The notes under the pieces: model-generated
The model's input: the letters and a program-made list of their open reading frames with translations, nothing else
Told to the model about the DNA's origin: nothing
The model's database searches: none
Program-made: the position numbers and the translations under genes
Assembly: GCA_015039365.1 (NCBI GenBank)
Contig: WION01000299.1
Span: 1-63,433 of the forward strand
DNA: 63,433 bases
Source of the DNA: Amanita rubescens
Taxonomy: Eukaryota > Basidiomycota > Agaricomycetes > Agaricales > Amanitaceae
Direction: 5' to 3'
In this document: positions 32,202 to 41,023 of the stretch, piece by piece
Layout: each line of letters opens with the position of its first letter
Position numbering within the stretch: position 1 is the first letter of the stretch

Positions 32202-33638
32202 ACGTCCGTGCATCCAGGCCATTCCGGTGTCTAAGGCAGGTTGTCGCGTTGGTTGGATGAAGTGGTGTCGGTGTCCGGCAGTAGTAAGACGGACTGCTTC
32301 TTCGAGGTATACGTCTCCTCGTAGATCACAGAACCAATGGATATTGTTCCAGATCATCAGGGTAATCCAACGGTTACGGTGCGGTTCTCGGAACCGGCGG
32401 GTAAGATTAATGATGACGTTGACAAGGGCCATCAGATCGGGGCGTACATATCTATTCAAGATGAACAGATAGTTGTTGGCAAAGGTCCAGGACGTAAACA
32501 GCGTCCAGATTCGGTAAAAGGCTCGTCGAATAATCGGATCGACGAAGGAAGGAATAGCGTAATGCGTCAAGATGATGTTTATGGCAGAATGTCAGGTGCG
32601 GGTACGTTGAAATTGTCATCGAGGGTGGAGGTGTGTTGAGAATAAAATCTAGGAATAGGTCCTTCGGCAGGGAGTCTAGGCACTGGGCTCATGGATCGAG
32701 TGTGGGTTTCCCTCATTAAATCTAATGGGGTGTAGAGGGGTCTCGGTGATGGAGTGTCTTCTGGGAAGACGATAGGGATCGAGATGGGATTGACGAGTCT
32801 TTCATTAATCTCATCATCGATAGCAGCGTTAGTGGTGATGGTATCGATTTCAGCGGCAACAGCATTAGCGGCAGCAGAAATGGCAGCGGCTGTAGCGGCA
32901 TTAGTGGCGGCGATGGTCCTTGCTCTTTCAAGGTAGTTGTTGACAAGTTCTTCGTCAATAGGAGGAATTCCCATGGTAAAGGCGGTGGTGTTGAACATGA
33001 GTAGTCCTTCTCGCATGATCCGGATATCGTCAGGGGTAGTGTCGGGTCGTGGTCCACGCACATATGTGATAACCATTTGATCTCTGGTTGCGAATACTTG
33101 AGCTACCATTTCCTGCATCTCAGGCGGCACAGGGGTATTAGGGAGAATAGCGTTCCCCATATCTGTGACATTTCGCATTAGCTCTTCTATCGTAGAAGCG
33201 TTCGATAATGGGAAGGTATAAGATGAATCAGAAGATAAAGAATCTTCATCTCGCAGTATGAATTCTTCATCAGAGGGAATTATAGGGAACCATTCCGTAT
33301 CGATGGATGTATAATGTAACATACAGATGGGAGGAGGAATTGGCAATGGTGCGGGCGATTCCTCTCTAGAAGGGGTCGGAGGGATGGTTTCCTCAATGAC
33401 CGTTGAAGCGGCTGGAGTAGCAGCGGCGGATAGGTTGTCAATGGGAGAGGACATGGTTTCAAGAGCGGCGTTTTCGTGGTTTACGAGTAGTGGGGATAAT
33501 CGCTGTGATTCCATGTTGTTCCTTATATTCGTTTAAGGTCTCCTCGGAGTGTTCTAGGTTTTCCTCGGTTTCCCATGAATTGTCAGATGTCGGATAACCT
33601 TTCCATTTGACTAAAAATTGCCATTGGTTTCCTTTTCT

Positions 33639-36600
33639 TCAGTGCGAGACAATTGTCTCGATTTCGTATTCTTCTTTGTTATCTATGAGGTCTGGGGTTG
33701 GTCTAGTAAAGTTTGGACCATGTGTTTCGTTTTCATGATAAGGGGTAAGGAGTGAAACATGAAAAACGGGGTGAATCTTCCATCTTGGAGGAAGTTCAAG
33801 TTTAGCGGTAACAGGTCCTAAGATCTTCTCGATCTTGAACGGTCCTTCCCGTCTAGGCGAGAATTTTCTTATTTGTCCTGTTTTCAGGTTTCGTGAGTCT
33901 AGCCATACCAAATCTCCTTCTTTAAATGCGGGAGATTTCCCTTTGACACGTTGAGTCATTAGCTGTCTAGCTAATTCGTGTGCGGCGAGAGCTTCGTCTC
34001 GTATTTGTGTCAAGACCTTGAAGCGGTCTTCAGCGGCGGGTACATTAATCCACGGGAATGCTGTGGGGATAGCCACAGGTTCTATTCCAAACATGATTTC
34101 AAACGGCGTCATCTTGGTAGATTGATGTATCCATTGATTGTGCGCGAATTTTGCTAATGGCAGGTGATCTTTCCACTGTTTTGGATGATCAACGCAGTAT
34201 AACTGGAGGTAGGTTTCTAGCTCCTGATTGAGTCGTTCCGATTCTCCGTCAGTTTGCGGATGAAAGGCAGTCGACTTTCTATGATCAATTCCGAAGATTT
34301 TGCAGATTTCTTCGAAAACTTTGGAGGTAAATTGTGGTCCTCTATCGGAAATAAGGGTTGTCGGTAACCCATAACGTTTGTAAATGTCGTTAATGTAGGA
34401 ATTGGCGGTATCCATAGCGGTAAAAGATTTTTTGCATGGTATGAATATTACGCCTTTTGTTAAGCCTTGATTGACCACGGTCAAAACAGAATCAAAACCG
34501 TCGATAATCGGCAGATCTGTGATGAAGTCCATTGAAACTTGTTCAAATGGGCATGTGGCGTGAGATTTAATAGGCATCAAACCCGGTGTGATCGGATGTG
34601 TATTAACCTTCATTTGTTGACATAAGGCACAGCCTTCGACCCATTTAGATACGGTCGTTGTCATTCCAGGCCAATAATAGTCGCGGCGGATAAGCTCTAG
34701 TGTCTTTAATCGTCCAGGATGACCCATAACTACGGGGTCATGGTGTGATTTGATTATTTCGTTTCGTAATTCTTCGTTTTGAGGGACATAAACGCGTCCT
34801 TGATAACGAATGATGTTGTCGTCATTCTTCCAGTCGTTAAACTTTGATCGGAGGGGTAGTTTTCCATGTTTAAGACCGTCGATTACAACTTTAGCGAATT
34901 TATCTTGTGGCAATAATTCAGTAATTTTATCTGCCCAAGATACATTGATTGCGGCAATAACCATGTCGTCTGTGATCATGGTTTGTGGGATTTCTTTCGC
35001 TTTTGCTTCTTCTTCATTGATATGGTCAGGGCGTCTCAATAAAGCGTCTGCCTGAATAAGTTTTGATCCAGGGACATGTTCTAACTTGATATCAAACTCC
35101 GTAATTTCTTGCCACCAGCGTGACTGTCTGGCAGTCATCTTCTGCGGATGTTTGTAATATGATAAATTCTTATGATCACAGTGGATCATAATCGTGTGCG
35201 GGCTTCCTTTAAGAAGGTGTCTCCAGGTTTCAAACACTTTCTTTATTGCTAATAACTCGCGATCGTATACTTGATATCTTTGTTCGGTATCGCTTAACCG
35301 ATGACTGATAAATCCGCATGGGTGCAGTTCTCCATCAGATCCCCGTTGTTTCAGGACGGCACCTACCGCCCAGTTTGACGCATCGGTCTCTAACAAAAAC
35401 AGTTTCATCGGATCTGGCATAACTAGAACCGGTTCTTCTAGGAATTTCTCCTTTAACGTGTCAAATGCTTTCTGACACTCTGCATCCCATCGGTAGGGAA
35501 CTGTTTTCTTTGTAAGTTCCGTGAGCGGAGCCACTATTTCAGCGTAGTTTCCTATAAATTTCCTGTAAAAATTTGCGAACCCTAGAAATGACCATATTTG
35601 TTTAATGGTTTTCGGTTCGGGCCATTTACTGATTCCAGCGAGTTTTACGGGGTCCATCATGATCTTTCCTTCTTTAACAATCATTCCAAGGAATTCGACT
35701 TCCTTGGCAACGAATTTACATTTTTCCAGTTTCAGAAACAGATCGTTTTCTTTCAGCCGTTGCAAGACTTGCTTAGTGCGCTCCCTCGTTTCTTCCTCGT
35801 TCGCTCCATATATCAACATGTCATCAATGTAGACGACTAGCCATCCTTCGGCTATCATGTCACAGAAGTATTCGTTCATCATCGTTTGAAATGTCGACGG
35901 TGAATTGCATAATCCAAAGAGCATTACGGTAGGCTCGAAGAGACCACGATTCGTTGTGAATGCGGCCTTCCATTCGTCGCCTTTCTTTATTCGCACATTA
36001 TTGTAGCCCCATCGGAGGTCTAACTTGGAGAAATATTTCGCTTTTCTTAGTTTTAATAATAGGTTGGATACTAAAGGAAGGGGATAGGCGTTCCGTTTCG
36101 TCCAGCTATTGATATATCGGTAATCTTGGCAAGGTCTCAACTCTCCTTTTTCTTTCTTTGCGACATAAAAGAAAGGAGATGCTTGCGGAGATTGTGATGG
36201 TCGAATATATCCTTTTTTAAGTTGTTCATCGACCCATTTATTCATTAGCTGTTCCTCGTGGATTGATAACGGGTAGTTTTTTGCCACTTTAGGTTTAAAC
36301 CCTTCTTTCAGATCTATCGCATGATCCCATTGTCGTGAGATTGGAAATCGTTCCGATGTTTGTTTATCAAAAACTTTTCTCCATTTGTCGTATTCAGGGG
36401 GTAATTCTACTTTCGTAGATTTGTCTTCATGTTCATGTGCGAGTGCTTGAGACGCTGATGTTTTTGCTTGGATCCAAAGGTGATCAGTCTCGAGATCTTC
36501 GTCTTCATCTGCATCCAATTCTTCTTCTTTTTGGATATACCGAAGGTACATTTCGGTTTCTTCGTCGTTTTCAAACATAGTTTCCTCTTCCGGATTGATC

Positions 36601-36968
36601 TTCCTTCCATCGGGGAATCTAACCGTTCCTTCAGACCAATCTATTCTGGGGTTGATTTCTCGGAGCCAAGGTAGTCCTAGTATCAGTCGTTGATCGCCTA
36701 ATCGTGTGACATAAAACCAGTCTTTAAACTGGTTGTCTTCGATGTTATAGCTTATCTGGATTTTGTACCATATATCTCCAGACTTGTTATTTGTTCCGTC
36801 CACATTTTGCACTGGGATAGGTTTCTTTAAGTAGGTGATTTTATTCCAATTGACAAGTGAACTATCGACGAATTTTCCTTGCGCGCCTGAGTCAATAAGG
36901 GCATTTGTTTCAGCGGTTTTCAGATTCGAACATTGAGTAATGGGAATGGTGATTTTATTTCTGGACAT
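33639..36968 (-). CDS. Ty3/Gypsy Pol: protease, RT, RNase H, integrase (chromodomain after UGA)
   Basis: 1109-codon frame. Aspartic protease ALIDSGAQG (residues about 23-31). Reverse transcriptase with VVYIDDMLIYG (about 375). RNase H FLLETDASNWAVGAVL (about 520). Integrase with an HHCC zinc finger (HHDPVVMGHPGRLKTLELIR then CALCQQ) and DDE core (SMDFITD about 813, SDRGPQF about 874, GESERL about 909). GPF-type tail SPRREGPFKIEKILG. After the UGA at 33639-33641 the same frame continues to 33459 with a chromodomain (QWQFLVKWKGYP, NSWETEENLEH). So the element is a chromovirus whose chromodomain is cut off by one nonsense codon. The frame upstream of ATG 36968 is open back to a UGA at 37041, near the gag stop. 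Confidence 0.92.
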   Translation of the reverse strand: MSRNKITIPITQCSNLKTAETNALIDSGAQGKFVDSSLVNWNKITYLKKPIPVQNVDGTNNKSGDIWYKIQISYNIEDNQFKDWFYVTRLGDQRLILGLPWLREINPRIDWSEGTVRFPDGRKINPEEETMFENDEETEMYLRYIQKEEELDADEDEDLETDHLWIQAKTSASQALAHEHEDKSTKVELPPEYDKWRKVFDKQTSERFPISRQWDHAIDLKEGFKPKVAKNYPLSIHEEQLMNKWVDEQLKKGYIRPSQSPQASPFFYVAKKEKGELRPCQDYRYINSWTKRNAYPLPLVSNLLLKLRKAKYFSKLDLRWGYNNVRIKKGDEWKAAFTTNRGLFEPTVMLFGLCNSPSTFQTMMNEYFCDMIAEGWLVVYIDDMLIYGANEEETRERTKQVLQRLKENDLFLKLEKCKFVAKEVEFLGMIVKEGKIMMDPVKLAGISKWPEPKTIKQIWSFLGFANFYRKFIGNYAEIVAPLTELTKKTVPYRWDAECQKAFDTLKEKFLEEPVLVMPDPMKLFLLETDASNWAVGAVLKQRGSDGELHPCGFISHRLSDTEQRYQVYDRELLAIKKVFETWRHLLKGSPHTIMIHCDHKNLSYYKHPQKMTARQSRWWQEITEFDIKLEHVPGSKLIQADALLRRPDHINEEEAKAKEIPQTMITDDMVIAAINVSWADKITELLPQDKFAKVVIDGLKHGKLPLRSKFNDWKNDDNIIRYQGRVYVPQNEELRNEIIKSHHDPVVMGHPGRLKTLELIRRDYYWPGMTTTVSKWVEGCALCQQMKVNTHPITPGLMPIKSHATCPFEQVSMDFITDLPIIDGFDSVLTVVNQGLTKGVIFIPCKKSFTAMDTANSYINDIYKRYGLPTTLISDRGPQFTSKVFEEICKIFGIDHRKSTAFHPQTDGESERLNQELETYLQLYCVDHPKQWKDHLPLAKFAHNQWIHQSTKMTPFEIMFGIEPVAIPTAFPWINVPAAEDRFKVLTQIRDEALAAHELARQLMTQRVKGKSPAFKEGDLVWLDSRNLKTGQIRKFSPRREGPFKIEKILGPVTAKLELPPRWKIHPVFHVSLLTPYHENETHGPNFTRPTPDLIDNKEEYEIETIVSH

Positions 36969-37048
36969 AGATGATACTGTTACACCATTTATACATAATT
37001 GTTCGTCTTCGGAGACGGCGGACGCTGATTCATCGTCATCTCATTCTA

Positions 37049-37055
37049 AAAACCC
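37049..37055 (-). promoter_or_regulatory. Probable -1 frameshift heptamer GGGTTTT at the gag-pol junction
   Basis: Minus strand reads AAG GGT TTT TAG in gag frame. A -1 slip on G-GGT-TTT gives GGG TTT TTA GAA, which is the pol frame. The heptamer fits X-XXY-YYZ and lies directly before the gag stop, the expected place. A UGA two codons later (37041-37043) would block it in this copy. Confidence 0.55.
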
Positions 37056-37589
37056 TTTTTATTCAATTTTCGGCGGGCGCTGTGTGGTAATGTCTTCGCC
37101 ATTTCTCGTATGACGGCAATTCTTTGGTCTTCGTCGTTTTCGTCATCAGAATTTTCACTTGACGAGCTACTGTCGTCTTCGTCGCTACCTGCATTCAGTG
37201 CTCTGATTCGTCGTCCTTTTCCTTTTCCTTTGTTGCGGTTACTGTTTCGTCTGCGTGGTTTTCCTCGAAACTGTCCTCTAGGGGCTGCCCTTCCTCGTGA
37301 ATTCCCAAGATTTTGTCGTTTCTTCTTTGGGTTAGGGCAATCCGAGATTAAGTGTCCTGTATTTCCGCATCCATAGCATTTAGCATTTTTTATCCAATCT
37401 GTGGATATATCCGCAATCTGCATTTGTCGTGCATGTTCGTTTAATTGTAATATCATCTCATCAATTTCCATTTTGTCATCGAGCTCTTTAGTTTGGCCGA
37501 AAGTGGAGAATAACGTGTTCGCCACTTCTATGTCAAGGATACGAGTTCGTAATGATTTATAGTTTGTGTCATATCCCATTCCGGACTCC

Positions 37590-38171
37590 ACCCAAACTCC
37601 GTGACCTCGGACCCCGATGGACTCCTGACAATACCCATGACCACTTTCCACCCATGTCACATCTCATATCAAGCCTATGCCAAAACTCCGAAAACTCCGT
37701 CACAACTCCGTGACGGACTCCGTCACAACTCCGTCACAACTCCGTCACAACTCCGTGCATATTCGCTAAGTTCCTTTCTACGTATTTCCATACTTGTTTC
37801 ACCTCTTGTTTCATCTCGGGTATCACTGGTATCATTATCCCTTCGTACCATATGCTCTACTCCACTTCCTGTTCCATATCTCCATAGTTTCCTGTTCTCA
37901 TCAGAACACGGCCATAACTCCCCTTGTCGGACTACGTATATAAGGCCTCACTTGTATTCATACAGTAGTCCGAATATCGACTTGGATTGTGCCCCAACTC
38001 GTATTGACTCCCTGTCTTTCATCGTCTAAGACCTCATCCAGACCGCTCGCCCTCCGGACTCCGGTCCCGGACTCCATCCCGGACTCCAGAGCGTTCTCCA
38101 GAAGTTTAGGCAAGACGTACGTTAGCACGGCGCAGCTTGCACGCTGAAGCCTAGCCTTTCCCCACTACGTC
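37590..38171 (+). repeat. Insertion in gag, solo-LTR-like
   Basis: Flanked by the direct repeat CCGGACTCC (37581-37589 and 38172-38180), which also recurs inside. It holds a minisatellite of CACAACTCCGT units (about 37695-37760) and a TATATAAGG box (37938-37946) followed by pyrimidine-rich sequence, as in an LTR promoter on the plus strand. It separates the two halves of gag. The precise ends are uncertain. Confidence 0.45.
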
Positions 38172-39095
38172 CCGGACTCCGTTATACTCCGTCCTTCCCT
38201 GTCCGCGGCTTAGTTCCCGGGCTCCGTCCCAATTAGGATCACCGTCCTTACAGTTTGTTGGAGCGCCTCCTAGTCGCAATTTTTCTCTGAGGGTGGCGGG
38301 CAGTCCTAAAACTAGTAGGTGCGATTTCGTCGTATCATCAGTGACCTTGGCCAGGTTAAGGTCTCTGTCAATTCGTGCGATATATTGATTAAGTGATTGT
38401 TTCAGAAGTTTCTTCCACATGAGTAGTCTGTGCATTGCTAACCCTGGTTCGTCTACTTGTCCCCAATCTTCTTTCAGTTCCTTGACAAAGGTGTCATAGT
38501 CGGTGTATTTTTCCGTTGCGGCGTCGTATTCGGTTACTTTGTTATCGCGCCATTGTTGAGCATTGCCGTCAATATGATACATAATGAATTGCACTTTATC
38601 TCAGGCATCAGTTATTTTGTTCATTCTCATGAACAATTCGGCTTTCGCTAGGAACGCATTGAGATTCTTTCGATCTCCTTCGAATGGTTTAGGGGGTTTG
38701 ATCTTTGGTAGATCTGACCTTGGTTCGGTTCGGGGTCCAGATCCACTCATATCTCGTTCTTTTCCTTTTCTAGAAGGAAATGGATTGATTGGTGGGGTAA
38801 ACAAGTATGGAAATGTAACAGGGGGTAACGGTGCGGGTTGTGTAGCTTCGAGTTTCGGTTCGGTTATAAGGGATAAGGAAGCGATGAGTTGAGCTGAGGT
38901 TTCATCTTCAACTCATTGTTCGACTGTGGGTATAACAATGTCTTCGGTTCCAGGTGCATATTTGAGTTTATCCTGTGATTCTTCTTCTTTTTCTTCTTCA
39001 GAAGAAGGATTTTTATCGTCTTCTTTATCGGACTCTCCTGATGGTTCGGCGCTTTCTCTGTAAAGAATTTGTGGTGATACAATGGGAGTTTCTTG

Positions 39096-39574
39096 TGTTA
39101 CGTTTGTTCGTTCACTGATAAGTCAAGCCTATCAGGTACCGTAGGTTCCTCAAGGGAGTTCCGGCACTTAAGAACGTTCAAAGAATAAGAGTGTTATCGG
39201 ATAAGTCCTCAAGGGAGCTTAGACGATAACGAGACAGATTTTGACTGTTAAAACTAGACTGAGGTCTAGTCATATATTTGCGTGATTTATATAGTACAAG
39301 GTATATACGCAAATATAGTAAGTAGTCATGCATGTGATAATGAAACAGTTGCATGTGATAATGAAACGGTTTACATGTGATAATCGACTTGCATGTGATA
39401 AAAGAAAATAGCATATGATAAACGATGAATGTTCCAGAAGGAACACATATGCAAGCAGTGACGTAGGAGGGATAACGGAAGTGATAAGATAAGAAAAAGA
39501 TAGGCCATGACGTACGTTTGTAACATAGCCCTTCTCCTACATACGAAGTCCAATATTCACCGAATATTGAAATA
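39096..39574 (-). repeat. LTR of the Ty3/Gypsy element (5' LTR in element orientation)
   Basis: Copy of 28186-28666 with scattered substitutions. It ends GAAATA instead of GAAACA on the plus strand. Confidence 0.85.
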
Positions 39575-39711
39575 ATTTGTGACTACGTGTCACGATTGTG
39601 TTCGGCGTCGGTGTCGTAGGTGTAAGAATCTTCGTTTCCTTGCCAAGGATGACGGCGGCGGCGGCGGTTATCGGTAAGACGTTCTTGAAGAGTCGGTCGC
39701 TCTTCTCGTGT
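39575..39711 (-). repeat. Fragment of ORF3 3' end from a second Gypsy copy
   Basis: Matches the segment next to the left LTR (28667-28803: GTGTCACGGTTGTGTT...GGTCGCTCTTCTCGTGT) with few changes. It stops abruptly where the inverted repeat of the 23-kb element begins. Confidence 0.8.
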
Positions 39712-39801
39712 ACATCAGCTAACACGTCAAAAGTCTGATGCCATCTGACACCTCATCAGATCTGATCATTATACCTGTTCACAAGCCTAATAGGCCAGCA
39801 G
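39712..39801 (+). repeat. Left terminal inverted repeat of the giant element
   Basis: Starts ACATCAGCTAACACGTCAA directly after the truncated Gypsy fragment and pairs with 62667-62756 (10 mismatches in 90). Confidence 0.75.
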
Positions 39802-39959
39802 TAGCTGGCAGGGCATCAGATGCATGCGGTTACTTAGACTTTCATAAGCACAGATGTCCAGATGTATGTGGTCACTTAGACTTTCATAAGCACAGATGTC
39901 CAGATTCATCAGATGCAGTAGACTTTCATAGTATTTGACATCCAGATTGTATTAGAAAT

Positions 39960-40790
39960 ATAATTATAGTTTATCAGACAACTCATGCAACAGTCTCTCT
40001 CAGACAGTCAGACAGTAAGACAACTTAAGCAACAGTGGTCCTCAGACAGTCAGATGGTCAGACAAATTATGTAACAGTGCCTCTCAGATAGTCAGACTGT
40101 CAGACAATTAGTGTGTCAGTATCTGTCAGACAATCAGACAGTTAGATATTCAGACAACTTGTGGAATAGTGTGTCTCAGACAATCAGGCTGTCCAGACAA
40201 TCAGTGTGTCAGTATCTCTTGGGCAATCAGACAACCAGCTAATCAGGTAACTTGTTCAGCAGCAGCTTTCAGACTGTCAGACTGTCAGACTATCAGACAA
40301 TTTATGCAACAGTATCTCTCAGACAGTCAGACAGCTTATGTGACAGTGCCCCTCAGATAGTCAGACAGTCAGACAACTTATACAACAGTGCCTCCCAGAT
40401 AGTCAGACAGTCAGACAGTCAGACAGTCAGACAACTTATGGGATAGTGCCCTTCAGACAGTCAGACTAGTCAGACAACTTATGGGATAGTACCCTTCAGA
40501 CAGTCAGAGAGCTTATGTGACAGTGCCTCTCAGATAGTCAGACAGTCAGACAACTTATGGGATAGTGTCCTTCAGACAGTCAGACAGTCAGACAATTGGT
40601 ATGTCAGCCATCTGTCAGACAATCAGACTGTTAGACAATCAGTGTGTCAGTACCTCTTGGGCAATCAGACAACCAGCTAATCAGGTGGCTTATTTAGCAG
40701 CAGCTCTCAGACTGTCAGACTGTCAGACAATTTGTGTACTAGTATCCACCAGATGGTCAAACATTCAGCCAAATCACATCACAGACTAGG
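39960..40790. repeat. Left subterminal repeat array (CAGACAGTCAGACAACTTATG)
   Basis: Irregular units of about 50-70 bp built from CAGACAGTCAGACA and ACTTATG(CAA/GGA)(C/T)AGTG. The mirror image of 61380-62420. Such arrays are typical transposase-binding regions. Confidence 0.8.
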
Positions 40791-41023
40791 TGGCATGCTT
40801 CAAGTTCTTACTATGGCAGTGATAGATTAATATCATTTTGCAATTTTCATTGAAATTACTAAGTAGCATTGTTGTACATAGTAATGATGCTGGCACATCA
40901 AGTTCAAGAAGACAGAAAAGTGACAGTGGATAAATACTACTAGTACTACTAGTACTACTAGTTACTCCAGGTACTACTAGTGCTATCATTGCAATCTTGT
41001 TTCACCAAGTCTTGCTACTACTA

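Larger units (their letters stand above)
28674..33514 (-). pseudogene. Retrotransposon ORF3 with CCHH zinc knuckle, split by a nested element
   Basis: Starts at 33514 (MESQRLSPLLVNHENAALE), overlapping the 3' end of the pol/chromodomain frame by about 55 nt in another frame. The first part (to 32579) is Ser/Pro-rich and acidic with Ala-rich helical runs. A one-base frame change leads into 32570-32202 (SFVDPIIRRAFYRIWTLF), where the gag-only element interrupts it. Across the insertion the frame resumes exactly (HG-R-PVFPRTPVIATLE, minus strand at about 29571). A second frame change follows near 29425. The last part (29422-28674) has the knuckle CYICGAPHHTTEHH (C-x2-C-x4-H-x4-H), a basic helix and a Pro/Thr-rich tail. 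Together this makes about 730 codons. I recognise no known family; a Gag-like nucleic-acid-binding role is a guess from the knuckle. Confidence 0.6.
37046..39090 (-). pseudogene. Ty3/Gypsy Gag, interrupted
   Basis: The N-terminal part is acidic (SSEEEKEEESQDK). Then come KIKPPKPFEGDRKNLNAFL, MYHIDGNAQQWRDN and WGQVDEPGLAMHRLLMWKKL, the retrotransposon gag capsid pattern. The C-terminal part holds the zinc knuckle CYGCGNTGHLISDC, a basic Arg/Lys run (RGKPRRRNSNRNKGKGKGRR) and an acidic tail ending KKGF. Lesions: in-frame UGA at 38913-38915 and 38601-38603, and an insertion of about 0.6 kb at about 37590-38171 between the capsid and knuckle parts. The start codon is not clear; the frame is open to the LTR edge, so the upstream limit is approximate. 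Confidence 0.75.
28186..39574 (-). mobile_element. Ty3/Gypsy chromovirus-type LTR retrotransposon with an extra third ORF
   Basis: Two LTRs of about 480 bp (28186-28666 and 39096-39574), over 90% identical by eye, bound gag, pol (PR-RT-RH-IN-chromodomain) and a third ORF, all on the minus strand. The interior is enlarged by a 2.6-kb gag-only element (29576-32201) and a segment of about 0.6 kb in gag (about 37590-38171). Without them the element is about 8.2 kb. In-frame UGA codons and frameshifts mean this copy is unlikely to be active. Sequence right of the right LTR repeats the end of ORF3 (39575-39711), so a second, truncated copy once shared that LTR. Confidence 0.88.

Noticed and set aside
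32227..33063. Ala/Ser/Met-rich open frames around the start of ORF3
   Set aside because: Shadows of the Ala-rich ORF3 coding region on the opposite strand or in shifted frames.
39960..40790. CRISPR-like regular repeats
   Set aside because: Unit length and spacing are irregular, spacers are not unique, and the mirror copy at 61.4-62.4 kb shows it is a transposon subterminal array in a eukaryote.
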